Part shown: one piece after another, positions 1 to 12,299 of the stretch | How positions within the stretch are numbered: the first letter of the stretch is position 1 | How the letters are laid out: each line of letters opens with the position of its first letter | Assembly: GCA_008692225.1 (NCBI GenBank) | Contig: VICG01000009.1 | Span: 1,945,001-2,009,000, forward strand | DNA from: Monilinia fructicola | Taxonomy: Eukaryota; Ascomycota; Leotiomycetes; Helotiales; Sclerotiniaceae | Reading direction: 5' to 3' | DNA length: 64,000 bases | The notes under the pieces: generated by a model | What the model was told of the DNA's origin: nothing | Database searches by the model: none | Seen by the model: only the letters and a program-made list of their open reading frames with translations | Position numbers and translations under genes: made by a program

Positions 1-1422
1 TCATGAACTCTCTGGTATTTAAGTATTGCAACGTGGAATCGCAACGTGGAAGCACAATTTCTGGTGGCCAGAATTGCTATAGTGAAATGCGATTGGAGTC
101 AATTGTTCTTTGTGTGAATTGTCCCTCAAGTGAAGTTTTACTTGAGGGAATGCTCAGACGCGAATTCACGGCGGACTATGACCTTAACTGAGATGACCCG
201 AAGCTATTGGTATGGACATTCTAGGTACCATCAAACTAAAGCATCAAGATATCTCTACGAAAACTCCCTTGTATGAATGCTGATATCAATTTGATATGAA
301 GATGATACCAGCGACTCCAGCATCAGCTGCCTTGACCACTAGGATCTTTCAAACCCACCCAGGTTGTTCGAAACTGGTTCCCAGCGGATTACTGCACTCT
401 TTCACCATAAACTACTTGAAGTAACGATGGTATGGACTAATGGAATAAATTGAACGAGGCCATCTCAACAGGGGAAACACTATAAACACTATTCGTAAAA
501 AATATCACTCGCTTTCATCGCTGCTTGTATGACTGAAGAAGAAGGGGTAGTTCTATGACCACTCTGGAATCCGGGAGGCTACATTGCTTCCTCACTTTAC
601 CTATGGACCTATAATCTTCCCGTCAAAGCAGTCTCTGTACAGTCTGTACCCTCCCATCCTTTTATCAAAGCCTTTGGAGAAGATACCATATGAACCATAT
701 AAATTTCCCACCAGCGAAACTCACCTTGGCCTAATTCTGCACTTGAAGAATATACTCTTCTATCACCGCCGCTGTCACTTCTTCAAATGCTACAATCAAC
801 CAGTATCACCATTATCTTTTGAATCACCTGCATCATCTTTCAATCATCTTGTTGCCCACATGGCAGCATATTATGTCGGTGCGCTAGCTGACAAATATGG
901 TTGCTCGTTATAAGGACACTTCCTCCTGCCATTAACAACCGTTCTCACAAATGCCTCCTTAAATGCCAGATAATATGGTGTCCCTGTTGCTGTATATATC
1001 TATATACAGATGGTAACATGTTTGTTGGAAAATGACTACCTTTAAGCTCTGATGGTTCTGTGGATTCAAATCAAGTCTTGAGGAGATAGTTGCTGGCAAC
1101 CTCTATTCTTTAAAAATTATTTCGTCGACACCACCTACCTGTTGAGATGAGAATGGATTGAATCAAAGCAAAGGGGAGAAGCTCCTCTACAAGTTCAGTA
1201 TTTTATCATATTGAATAATCTACTGATCACTTCAAGTACACACGAGCAAGTATTCAGATTGAGGACCTATTGTGGTCCAAATCACATTCCAATATTTAAA
1301 GGTACAAGCTTTGGCTTTTCCATAAAGAAAGAGGCCAGCAGAGGCGGATAACTAGTCCACTGTTGATCTAGGGAACGATACCCTCGATTCGTGAGGATAC
1401 TGCTGTATTGACCCAAGTCTCT
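1..1422. other. Intergenic stretch, no supported gene
   Basis: I see no convincing coding exon here. Open frames are short, most lack an ATG, and none resembles a known family. Composition is ordinary mixed-sequence fungal intergenic DNA, without obvious tandem repeats or tRNA-like folds. The right part lies downstream of the minus-strand gene ending at 1423 and may include its 3' UTR. Confidence 0.5.
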
Positions 1423-2182
1423 TCAAGGATTGTCGATCAACCATTTAGCCATCTCTGCCTTCTCCGTACAATCCGCCACCATTTCGGATGCCAAGTTTAT
1501 CTTCTCCTCATATACCTTATCCACCAATTGACCCAATTGGTTTATGCGGATCAACTTCTCTCTACAGCATCCTCCGTCCTTTGCGGTCTCGACTCTCCGA
1601 GATATCCTCTTGATTTGCTCATTTCTATACACCTTCAGCTGCTCCCATTCCTCTGTGAAAAACTGCTCACGCACACCCAAGACGTTTCGACCGCTTGAGT
1701 GTCAGATCATACCAGAGTCTCAACTTACCCATGTCTACTCTCCCTCCTCTCCTCCACCTCAATTTCTCTGCATAAGACGCCCTCGTTCTCTCTTTCTCGC
1801 AGAGTTTATGCCCAAGATCCTTTCGCAGTTGCGGTTCCGTTTGCCTCTTGCCAATATCCTTCCCATGCTTTACCTTCCATCTGATTCTTTTTGCCCTCTC
1901 TGCCGCAGTTGCTATGGCATTCTCGCTGGTGGGCTTTGGGCCACGTGTGATGTGTTTATGGAATTGCTTTGCAGCACTATGCTGTACTTCTACCGGGCAA
2001 TCTGCCAAATTTTTCTCAAGTCTAGAGAGGTACTCGACTCGGTTGGCGATGGGAGGTGGAGTTGGTTCATAAATCGTCACGCTTAGGAATGTCCAATGGT
2101 CAGGGACTCTGGGTGGAGAGGCGGAGGGATCTTGAAGGTTGGATTCGTTGTTCGCGTGTGAATCTGAAATATCTGCGGTCAT
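1423..2182 (-). CDS. Hypothetical coiled-coil protein, two exons
   Basis: I do not recognise this protein. The model starts at the ATG at 2180-2182 (MTADISDS) and has exon 1 at 1729-2182 and exon 2 at 1423-1652. The 76-bp intron has a GTAAGT donor and a TTTTTCACAG acceptor, and splicing keeps the frame (phase 1), giving about 227 residues. The N-terminal third is acidic and Pro-rich (YEPTPPPIANRVEYLSRLEK). The centre is rich in Arg and Lys. The C-terminal 75 residues are charged and probably helical (EEWEQLKVYRNEQIKRISRR). No signal peptide, membrane segment or catalytic motif is visible. The matching exon phase and coherent charged helices support a real gene. Function is unknown. Confidence 0.55.
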
Positions 2183-3328
2183 TTTGAAAGGTACGTCGAG
2201 CTAGGAAATCGTCAAAGATTCAATGATTAATGTGTCTAATTCCAGTGTTGGACGAGATTGTTGAGTTGAAAAAATCCGAAGTCGATCGTTTGACTGATTT
2301 GACAGAATCCAATAAACGAGACTGAGGAGAGGAGAACTTTCAAATGTAGAGATGAAATGGTATAAAAAGGTTGCTTCGTATGGTAGTCCCAAGTATGAAT
2401 GAAGACGAAGTTGTTTTGAAATGTCTTAATGATTAAGAGAAGATGACAAACATGTCGCTATCCAAGTGTGGTAATATGACAGAATGATGAGTATCTATGG
2501 CTGCTGCACAGAAACATCAAGAGACTAAATTGCTTGTCAATATATCTGATGATTTTTGAGGTCGCAATGTTGGGTGATTGCGAGGCCAAAAAAGTCCAGG
2601 GAGAGGTACTCGGGATGATTATAAAGGGTATTTCTATATGAACTGGACGGGGCCAGCTGGTGGTGACTAGTTCGCTGCTAAACGGGCGCGAGGACGAATC
2701 GGGAAAAAGTGTTATACATGTCATTATTTTGAGTCGATTGAATCGTTTGCCGGTTGGAATGGTGCTTATACTACGCCATGATAGGACGGAAATCGTGAAA
2801 TGTGAGCGACAATTTCGAGTTAATACCACTGGGGAGTCTGTCTGCGATGGGGTAATGAGCAGAATCTCAGCGGTCGAGGGGTGAAGAGGGGAGTTTTAAT
2901 CATTCAATCGTGGGGAGACCCGGCGCAGCGGAGTGCCACTAACAAGTAACTAGTCAGTCACTTAACAGCGAGTTACCTAATACAACAACGAACCTCAAGT
3001 TTCCCGCAATATTTTTCTTCATTTCCGTGGGGCGATCAATTATGCACGCGTGAGAATGTAGTGCGAGGGGCCTCTCGAGTGTGAGGCTAGGCCATCGAGT
3101 CAAGCTCAAATCTCTTGATGTTTTCCCCGATCCAATTGTGGAGTCTCATGGGTTTTGAGGAATCCTCTCTGGCTCTACCCAGGTATTCATAGGCTATTTC
3201 ACGATGTCCAGCATGGGAAAGGGGTAAAGACTCAAGGGCCGTTATGACGAGTTTGAGATTTATCGCCAGCCTGGATATCGTCATCATCATTATATCAATA
3301 GAATAAACAGAATAAACAGAATCATCGA

Positions 3329-3398
3329 TCCCAATCCCAATCCCAATCCCAATCCTAGCCCTAACCCTAACCCTAACCCTAACCCTAATCCTAATCCT
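3329..3398. repeat. Interstitial telomere-like repeat
   Basis: About five units of CCCAAT pass directly into about four perfect CCCTAA units and then degenerate CCTAAT units. CCCTAA/TTAGGG is the telomere repeat of most filamentous ascomycetes. Unique coding DNA lies on both sides, so this is an internal tract and not a chromosome end. Confidence 0.8.
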
Positions 3399-3714
3399 CT
3401 CCACACTACATCTACATCTACATACATACCTACTTAGGTAGCTCGCAACATAGCCAGCCACCCAGCTCTAAGTCATCACCCCGGCGGCCCATCAGCCGAT
3501 AAATCGCCATCCCATCCCATTCCAACGCATTCTAGCATTCTGCTAGTATTCTTGTACTGTCAATATTAGATCAACACCAGGACCTCTTTCTCCCTCCCCT
3601 TCCCTTCCCTTCACTTCATTTTCCTCCCTCGTTAGATGTCCGTAGGGTTTCTATCCTATCCTCCTATCACATTTCATGTTTGGGAACATATTGGGTTATG
3701 GATTTGGGTATTTG

Positions 3715-3771
3715 TATTTGTATATATATTTGTATATGTGTATATGTGTATGTGTGTGTATATGTATATGT

Positions 3772-3803
<32 letters not shown>

Positions 3804-3816
3804 GTGTGTGTGTGTA

Positions 3817-3847
<31 letters not shown>

Positions 3848-3992
3848 ATGTATGTATATATATATGTATATATGTATGTATATATATGTATATATGTGTG
3901 TGTATATGTATGTGTATATGTATATATGTATGTATGTATGTATGTATGTGTGCATATATATGTGTGTGTGTGTGTGTGTGTATAAATATATA
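3715..3992. repeat. Large TG/TATG microsatellite
   Basis: About 280 bases consist almost only of TG, TATG and TATATG units. It is an alternating purine-pyrimidine tract, prone to slippage and Z-DNA. The open frames through it on both strands encode only Tyr/Val/Cys/Met or His/Thr/Ile/Tyr runs and are not genes. Confidence 0.9.
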
Positions 3993-4434
3993 TACAGAGT
4001 CACCAAACCCACCCCCCAGCTGATCGAATCGTGAAAATACAGAATACACCCACTCCCCATTTCCCACTCCCCATTTCCCACCCCCCTCCAACTTTCAATC
4101 TCACAACCGCGCTCTCCTCTCCTCTCCTCTCCTCCCTCTTCACATACATATCCAAGGTGTCACCGAACCGCGCAGATGCAATACCCGTGCAGGTATCCGT
4201 AACACGTGCCTGACGTGGAGATGAGATGAGATGGGGATTCGGATTTTGGGGTTAGATTGTGAGGGTTGTTGGGTTTCGGGATGCGGGGATGCGGGGATGA
4301 TTATGTATATGATCAAGATATATTTTTGGCGGGATCTTCTCGCGTTTGCTTTGAAGACTTGTTTGCTCTTTTCTTCTTGGGATGTGAATTTTGAGATGGA
4401 GGGGTTGCTTGGTACAGGTACTTATGGGTATATG

Positions 4435-4461
4435 ATGGATGGATGGATGGATGGATGGATG
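4435..4461. repeat. GGAT tetranucleotide array
   Basis: Six to seven tandem GGAT units in intergenic sequence. Nothing links it to a gene. Confidence 0.8.
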
Positions 4462-4934
4462 TGGCAGGTGCAACCGATCAACCGATCAACTTTCCTCTTG
4501 TGGAATTTATATCCTCGAGTCCCCCTTCTGTTCTTGTAATAAATACATGATGACCATTTATATTCACTCACTCATCCACTCATTCACGCACCAACAAAGA
4601 CACACTGCTAGCAAAATCATAATGACATGTTCAAGATATATTGAATTCGAATATCTATCTATCTTTCAATCTAAGACCACGCACGTATCCCGATATATGC
4701 ACGAATCTATACCACGTATGTACGAAGCTCCCCATCCCCAGAGCGAAAGAAAAGAAAAACGCCAGTCACCCTAAACCCTAGGGACACACCTGGAAGGTTG
4801 TGTACAGAACGAAGTGAAGAACGTTGAAAGAAGAAGTGTGGAAGGGTTGCGCATAGAAACCACGCCTATCATACATATCCGATCCTGTCTCGATACATCA
4901 TTCGCCAATGCATCCATCATGCACCAGGGTACAT

Positions 4935-7558
4935 CTAGCACTTGACGGCAGTACCAGTCTGCTGAAACATGGCAATCGTGGCACAAAATGTGTTGCGGTT
5001 GTCTTTATCCAATGCTGCGCTCTTGCCATCGACTGTAACCATATTTTCGACACCGATGGTTGATAGGCCGTTGATATGGATACTACCTGAACCTTCGATG
5101 GAAAGCATGTTGGATTGACAACTTTGTGTGGCGAGACAATCTTGACTATAGTTGTCGAAGAAAGAATAGAGACCGGCGCCGGCGATGAAGATATCTTCAG
5201 AATTAAGAATACGGAGACCCCAAGCTTTGTTGACGGAGGTTGCGCCGCTGAAGGAGGGATCCGCATATGCTGCGTTGACGGTGAAAGGGGTCTTGGCATC
5301 GGGGTTAGATTGGAAGTAAGGAGTTTCGGTTTGGATGGCTCCCATGAAGATGTTGGAGGCGTTGGTTAGTTGGTAGTTGTAGAGAACGGAATGTTCGCTT
5401 GCGGTACCATACATCCAGGCTGGTCCCTCTTCGGAAGAAACCAAGACACCTCTGCCGTTGTAAATGTTGACTTGGTTGTGATCGGCGAGATCAAGTTCAT
5501 GATCAGCAACCCAGAACCAGTTGTTCTCGAGGTAAATCGAAGCTTTCTCAGTGACATGCAAGAGCATGAAAGCTCCAATACAGTTTGTGTTTGCGGCAGC
5601 TTGAACAGTTGGGTTCTTGGAGCAGGTGTTGGATTGAAGTTGAGTACCGGCACTGCCACCAATTCGTGTGTGGACATCCCACATTCCTGCAGAACCTTGG
5701 GAGGTCTCTTTGACATTCCATTCGATGAGGATAGCGCCTGCAGCTGGACCCATGGTTTGGAATACCATATCGGAGATTTCGACCGAACCCGTATCGCCAA
5801 CTTGACCAACTTGGAAGACAGCCTTTGGATTGGCTTGATCGTTAAAGCCTTTTGCCATGATCATAGGCCAGATCTCACCAGTAATCTTGATGTCCTTTGG
5901 GACTTTGATTGTGTCAGTGACAACGTAAGCACCATGGTCAAAGTAAACAATCTGATCAGCAGTAGCCTTGTTGAGAATTGCCTGAATGGCAGCAGTATCA
6001 TCGGTAGTACCATCACCTTTAGCCCCATTAGACTTGACACTCAAGAAAGATGAAGCGGGTAAATTCTCGTATTGTGGCTTGGAGCGTCCAAACACTTTGC
6101 CAGTAGAATCCAAGAGAGTTGCAGGTTTGGTGATGGCGGCTTGACTAGCTTGACTAGCCTTGCCAGTGTTAGCATCAGAATAGATCTTTCCTTGTGCCCA
6201 AGATGCGATCTTGGTGTTTCCAGCAAGAACTGTAGCTTTGGTAGTGCCATCATGAACGGCAACTGGAACATTTGAGGAGAAGTCGACATTATCGATAACA
6301 AGAGTACCGTTGGTTCCTGCTTCGGTAGGATCATAAACAGTAGAAATACCAATTGGAGTATTTTTAATCGTGCTGTCCATCAAGGTGGCCGATCCTGCTG
6401 CGCGAGCCGATGCACCTCCAGCTGTCATATCGAGACCAACACCGCAGTTGTTGATGTTAATATTCTGGAAGGTCCAAAGCCAGGCCCAGTTCAAGTAGAT
6501 GGCCGTTTGACAGTTGTTGAAGGTCAAATTTCTTGAAGTGAACTGTTGACTACCCAAGAATGCTCCATATTTTCCACCGTTGAATGTCAAGTCGGCCATG
6601 AAACCACCACTACCATTGTCCATGAAGATTCCCTGTTGTGCGTTTGCAGTGCCACCATCAGTTCTCATGTTGAAAACGATGTTTTGCAGTGATGTGGCTT
6701 GGGCAACTTGCCAATGAATACCAGCACCAGCCGAGAAAGGCATAGCAGTCAAATCAATAACAAAGTTCCTAATCTGACGATAAAAGTTGTTCCTGAAAGT
6801 GAGGTTAGTATTCACATCAAGGAGATCATTGCATGATGTGGACTCACTGATTAGTAAACCAGTTGTAGGCAGGATCATATGGATCTGCGTCGAGCAAAGC
6901 CATACCAGCAAAGCTAGGGAGACCTTTGATTGTTGGAGGATTGACGGCATCACCAACAAGTTGAGTGAAATATTGTTGTTTAATTGGTGTGGAGATTGCA
7001 TATGTTCCAGGTCTGGGAAATAAAGTTAGCACTGAATTGTAAAGCCAGTCGTTGAAAAGAAGATGACATCCACATGACATAGGTATGCCTCGAGCTCAAG
7101 GTTATCGACTTACGGAAAGTAAACAAGAGCAGGTGTGACGGTAGTTGAATCACAGCCTTTGCCGCAACGATTGCCTGCAGAGATTGCAGCAGTGATGGCA
7201 GCGGTATCATCAGTCACACCTTAATGATAAGTGTTAGCATATGATCATTTGAACGGAGGAGGGATGGATTACCATCACCAACAGCACCAAAAGTCTTAAC
7301 ATTGCGGAAGATTTGATATGAAGCATCACCAAATGCGACAGTACCTTGTCGTTGGATCTGTTGAAGTTAGGGCTGACTCTTACACGATGAAGGAGAAAGG
7401 ATGAATGGACTGACTGTTGAGAGCCAATAAGCACTGGAAGCCGATGTTGTTGGTGTTACTGTTTTATTTGACGAAACTGGGAAGGTAGCAGGAGCGCCAG
7501 AGACAGTGAGAAAGAGGCGTAAGGCCAATAAAATGGTAATGATTGAAAAGGAAGCCAT
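4935..7558 (-). CDS. Secreted GH55 exo-beta-1,3-glucanase
   Basis: This is a glycoside hydrolase family 55 enzyme, which acts outside the cell on beta-1,3-glucan. Five exons join in frame: 7415-7558, 7273-7357, 7114-7219, 6848-7012 and 4935-6792. Introns are 53-101 bp with canonical borders. The product is about 785 residues, the usual family length. The start ATG at 7556-7558 opens a signal peptide (MASFSIITILLALRLFL, cleavage near SGA-P). Family landmarks include YWLSTIQRQGTVAFGD, a first pectin-lyase-like block with GAVGDGVTDDTAAI and VYFPPGTYAIS, and a second with SNGAKGDGTTDDTAAIQAIL. The tandem right-handed beta-helix halves are therefore both present. The C-terminus has paired cysteines (CLATQSCQ, ending AVKC). 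Roles in hyphal wall turnover or glucan feeding are family knowledge. No frame problem is seen. Confidence 0.93.
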
Positions 7559-7803
7559 CGTAATGTAGTACCAGCTGCAGTAAGATGTTTTGTTTGTAAA
7601 AGAACGTGGTTCCTACCACGAGTAAAATTTGATTAGTATTTGTACTTTAGTAAGTCTTGTTGTTATGCGGTTGTTGTGAGGAAAAAAATCTCTTGTTGCT
7701 CGGTTGCTTCTCATTACTTTTATAAGAAGAAGTGATGGTTCGACTTGATACCAGCACCAACTCGTAAGATTACTTTGTTGGAAGTTCTGGAAATTACGAA
7801 CTT

Positions 7804-8324
7804 TCAAACAAGAGGATAAGACTTGAAGAAAAGTTTGATGAAAGTAGAATTAGATGGCTGAATGTATGTTATTGTAGTCGTCGCCTAGAAAGGAACAATA
7901 AGAAATAAGCGGGGTTGATGTGATTGCCATGAGGGGGGTGAATCAAATTTCTGAAGCTATTCAGTCATACGACCCTCCCGAGGTCATTTCATAACAAACT
8001 CGATGCAAACAAACAATCAAACGATCAAGCCACAAGACAGGAATAGAATAAGATGCCGAGATTGGTACTTACAGCTCTTGAATTACGTCGTCTACGAAGA
8101 AAAGAGGGTATGAAGAAAAGAATGTGTGGCCCGCCAGAAGGTGTAGATGATCGAAGACTAATTCCATCGCGGCTGCCCTGGAGCTTTATATCTTCCGAGC
8201 TAAATTCATTCAATTCATCTTGCCTATCCTCCCATACCTCAAACAAATCACCCTGAGCACAGGGGGGGATCTCCTTGGGATGATCTCCATATTGTCCAAG
8301 CGAACTTCTAATAGGATAGCTCAT
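7804..8324 (-). CDS. Candidate small basic-tailed protein, two exons
   Basis: A tentative model. Exon 1 (8073-8324) begins at an ATG (MSYPIRSSLGQYGDHPKE) and ends at a clean GTAAGT donor after a basic stretch (FLRRRRNSRA). Joining it to exon 2 (7804-7884) through a TTTCTAG acceptor keeps the frame, giving about 110 residues. The 188-bp intron is longer than most here. No domain, signal peptide or known family is visible. It lies directly upstream of the glucanase gene on the same strand, so this DNA could instead be a 5' leader or regulatory region. Support rests on the donor site and phase agreement only. Confidence 0.33.
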
Positions 8325-10333
8325 GGCTTGGGGGTGACAAGAAGGGGGAGCTTTCAAATCCAATTAGAGGTATGTCAGTGCTTCACTCTCCCGGGAGCTA
8401 GATGCCTAGGTATGTTTTTTTAAGTGGCGAGTGCCTTACAACCCATATAAGTTTGCTTTTATGGGATGGGAGTACCTAAAATCCTTTGATTATCACAATT
8501 TGATTCGACGTTGGCGTTGTCTTTCAGGCTGTTCTACTCAAATGTGTTTGTTACTGCGACAAGGGTACATTCATGCTCCGGCAACGAGCCGATGATCTGA
8601 TTGGCAGTCTCTTCTCAATCACATCTAGCAACGATGCTGAGCGTGTGGAGGATCAAAAGATTGTGTTGAAGTAGAGAGGAGTTGAAACTTGGTTTCTGTA
8701 TGAAGTGTTGTAGTCAAGACTTGATTGGCACTTCGGAAATTTGTTGTGGCGTCTGATAGTGTCTAATACTACCTACCTTAATAAGCTACCCTTTGGATAA
8801 ATCGGGAGGATCTCCGAGCTTTCACGCGCGGGTCATCTTCACAATCTTCAAGAAGTATGGAGAAAAAGCAACGAACGGACCTCATCGCATGATATAAGGT
8901 TATTACTGCCAATCCTTCCGCTTCTTTCTAATATGAAATTTCAATACTCCTCCTAGTCAAATCCTACTTCATCCTTCCGAGTCTATACAAACACGACCTA
9001 TATTAGATATGCAATATATTCCTTTGTTATTAACGGCAGTTTCAATAAAGTGACGTACAATGTTGTGCATATACTCAAGTTGATTATAAGTCGTGTTTTC
9101 TATGCCGTCTAGCCACCATCAGGATCAGGAATTATGCACCCAAAGCATCATCACACTTCTGCTGTGGATCACAGGATTGCATCTCTGTCTATGCGCACAA
9201 TCAATAATTTGTTCCTTGGTTTGATTTCCATTGAGAGCTCTACCCACCATGTTGTTGGCTGGCAAATGTTGGAATGTTTCATAGAGTCTTCAAAAGGGTG
9301 CGTCTGTGAAACGCGGACTGTAGCAGGATCGTTTTTGGGATGAACCGGGTTGATACTTCTGCGTACTCCCTGTATGCAGTAGTATCTATGCAGCAGTATC
9401 CTTCTTCCCATTGAGTCTTTCGTACCGTTCAAATATAGGTACTGCTCCGCTACTGTGCCCACTGCCCATCTGTCATGACCCGTGCAGAGACCTTCACCAT
9501 GGCATTCAAGGGGGTTGGTTCGCACCACGTGACCGACTAGCTTGGCTTGGATTAGGAAGACACTCATCACCCGTGGACTACTTTGGTACTCATGACCCAA
9601 CCAAATGATTGATACTTGAAAATACTTCAACCTTTGTCTCTCTTTGGTTCATTCAGGCGTCTACATGTCTTTGCTTATCGTATAGCATGACCATATATTA
9701 CGTCTCCATTCCTATTCTCGATGTGCTGTTTTGTTTTGTTTTGTTTTGTTTTATTCTTGGGCGGCTAGTAGTTCCCCATGCCATCATCCATCCTATGGTA
9801 AGCGCATGTCCACGGGTATGTATGTACGTATGTTCATCCATAGTGGGATGCCATATACATCCATGAATAGATGCTGGTGGTTTTACATTTTGATTTGCTA
9901 ATCGGCCGGTCTCTCAGTACCTGGGGCGGAAAAGTATTGCCAAATAGGGTGCGTATGTTTATTTGTCTGCTCATCAACATTGGTGAGATTTGTTCATTTC
10001 GAATATTCGCGATACAGTTGGTAGGGGGAGGGGGTAGGGGGTCCGTTCTTCATTCACCACCATATATCAATTTAGACATCTCTTGATCTAAAATGCTTCT
10101 AATGACCGGGAGCGAGCTAATGAGTTGAAACGGGCTAGCAATCGAATTTTTCATTGACAGCTAAACTTGATGGTGATTCAGTATCACCTGGTGATTGACA
10201 GCATTGACAGTATTGACAGCTTGCTATATTATGGGCAAAAATGCAAGAATAGATGGATGGGTTGAATCATTCTAAGGTTTCCTCTACGCTTTATGCGTTT
10301 TTCAAGCGACGATTTGACAAAGAATAAGGTTGA

Positions 10334-10368
10334 ACCATGATACCATGATACCATGATACCATGATACC
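10334..10368. repeat. ACCATGAT tandem repeat
   Basis: Four perfect 8-bp units of ACCATGAT in non-coding DNA. Short TTTCCA (10694-10722) and TTTTG (9728-9753) arrays lie in the same gene-poor stretch. Confidence 0.8.
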
Positions 10369-11454
10369 TTTCAATAGGAGAAAGGTTCAAATGATTCTCT
10401 AGCAAGCTATGGGAAGTTTGGGCAAGAAATGATTGAGGATCAAGTATTCGAATATACATACTCCGTACAGCAGTAATGATAATTTTTACTCACGTCAAGT
10501 ATGGTAACCTTAATATATACTTCGCAGACATCCATGGATATTGTAGATTGTCCAGGTGGGAGGTAATAATGGTTAAAGGTTACCTAATCTAGGTGTTGAC
10601 GGCCTCTTTCCATGCCTAGGTGTCGAGGCCGTGATCTCCTTCGAGGTCACTGTTGTAGTATAGATAATCCTATATCTTGAAATAAAATAGATATTTCCAT
10701 TTCCATTTCCATTTCCATTTCCAAGGTTACTTGAACAAACAAACAAGCAAACAAACAAGCAAGCACTCAACCTACCAAACAAGTAAACAAGCAAACAACC
10801 AACCACCAAACGACCAGAGGCTTTTGATAATAACCCAGCCAAGCAAGGTAAGGTAAGGCTGGACTTCCAATGACAGTACCTAGGCAAATTGGTATTTATG
10901 GCCCTTTTGATATTATTAGAGGCTCATTAGTTTCCAAAGTAAAAATATGCAACCACCGCCACTCCACTGCATTGACCATGTAAGGCTGAATGGAATTACA
11001 GTACGGTATTTTGAATCAATGGCAACTTATTATTATCAATGACCTCGGGAACTTTCTTTCTCACAGACGAAAGAAGAAGAAGAAGGAGGAAGCTTCCGTA
11101 TACGGACAAGGGAAACAAAAGAATTCTTCCATCTCCCGTACAAACAAGTATCCTCTCCGACTTACTAGAAGCTTCTTAAACACGTGATGATTAGCATCAG
11201 GTACGTGCCTTTATCCTAATGCACAGTTCAGGTACCGGTCAAAGTTTTCCCCGCTGATAAGATTTTTGAGCCACCCGCTTCGGCGATAGACAGAATTTGA
11301 AGAAGGGGGAAAGGGAGAAGAAGGAGAAGGAGAAGGAGAAGGAGAAAGAACGGAAGAAAGGAAAGAAAGAGAAGAGAAGGAAATAAAAGAAGAAGAAGAA
11401 TAATAATAATAGAGAATATTTACCTAGTAGATAAATATACAGTCAATTGATTTT

Positions 11455-11469
11455 GAAGAACGTTCCTTC
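11455..11469 (+). promoter_or_regulatory. Candidate heat-shock element of hsp90
   Basis: The sequence contains GAA at 11458-11460 and TTC at 11463-11465 with a two-base gap. This is the inverted nGAAnnTTCn core bound by heat-shock factor HSF1. An extra GAA (11455-11457) and an extra TTC (11467-11469) flank it with imperfect spacing. It lies about 575 bases upstream of the 5' UTR intron donor and about 840 upstream of the hsp90 start codon. The assignment is by motif and position only. Confidence 0.4.
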
Positions 11470-12029
11470 CTAATACGTAAAAGATGAAAAGGTTCAAAGG
11501 AGTAAACAGATCAAAAAACAGACAAATACTAGTAAAGCTACCTACCTAGGTAGGTATATTATTTAATATACGGGGTTAATATAATGTATATATCTATATA
11601 GAGTATATAGTAAATACAATTTTGGAATAGTACAGTACTCCAGCTATCCATGGATAGATATCATTAACTGTTTGCATTCACTTTCAAAGAAATAATAAGA
11701 AAGATTGAGAAATGACTAGTAATTTCTAAAATATTCTATAACAATGTTTTGTTCTAGCCTTATATCAACATTTTACTCTTCATTGATTGGCTCATCTAGA
11801 AGTGGCGCCTTGCTAGGTTGTCCAAAAAAGGTTAAGCGACGAAGAAGTTCCTTACAATTCTACCATTTTCTAAAGCGAAGCCTTCCATAAAATCCCCCAT
11901 CAACCTCCAACGAAAAGTCAGACTCTTCTTTTTTCTTCAAACCACTCAAAGATACCCTTTCTTTCTACTTTGTCTATTAGACTTCTACAGTTTACGATAC
12001 TTTTAACGACTTCACGAATACCTTCAAAT

Positions 12030-12267
12030 GTAAGTCATTATCAACAATCTCCTGGCCGTGTCATGAGAAGGTAGCTTTCGATCTAGGATCAGAAACGCTC
12101 TTGAGGAGCTCAGCCTTGAGCGAAGGAGAGAGCGTATGATCGATCTAGTTCACATCAATCAATCTACCTGTACCCTACATCAAGTATTGTATACAAGAAT
12201 AACAAGCTTGCTCATACAATATTAACAATCACACAAAACACAATACTAATACATCATCTTTCTATAG
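12030..12267 (+). other. Probable intron in the hsp90 5' leader
   Basis: A GTAAGT donor at 12030 pairs with a CTATAG acceptor at 12267. A CTAAT branch-like site lies about 20 bases before the acceptor. The 238-bp intron would end 32 bases upstream of the hsp90 ATG. Leader introns are common in highly expressed fungal genes. Confidence 0.55.
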
Positions 12268-12299
12268 TTTCCCCGATTTCACATTACACAATCAAAAAC

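Larger units (their letters stand above)
2183..4934. other. Repeat-rich intergenic region
   Basis: No gene is supported across about 2.75 kb. The first 700 bases are ordinary sequence upstream of the minus-strand gene starting at 2182. From about 3300 the region is dominated by simple sequence: CCCAAT/CCCTAA repeats, C/T-rich tracts near 3590-3620, a long TG/TATG microsatellite, CTCTC tracts near 4110 and a GGAT array. The last 400 bases contain the 3' end of the glucanase gene. Long open frames across the TG tract are low-complexity artefacts. Confidence 0.6.
8325..12029. other. Long gene-poor region leading to the hsp90 promoter
   Basis: About 3.7 kb without a supported gene. An open frame on the minus strand at 9169-9630 has no recognisable features. 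Simple repeats occur at 9728-9753 (TTTTG), 10334-10368 (ACCATGAT), 10694-10722 (TTTCCA) and 10735-10800 (AAACAAGC-like). Purine-rich tracts lie at 11300-11400. A palindromic CCTAGG-centred motif sits near 11545. The last kilobase upstream of 12030 is the likely hsp90 promoter. Confidence 0.5.

Noticed and set aside
3329..3398. True chromosome end
   Set aside because: Unique sequence and intact genes lie on both sides.
3636..4091. Overlapping open frames on both strands of 100-135 residues
   Set aside because: They are translations of the TG/TATG microsatellite and contain only a few residue types.
9169..9630. 153-residue minus-strand open frame
   Set aside because: No signal, domain or splice context, and composition looks non-coding. 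Kept only as a remark.
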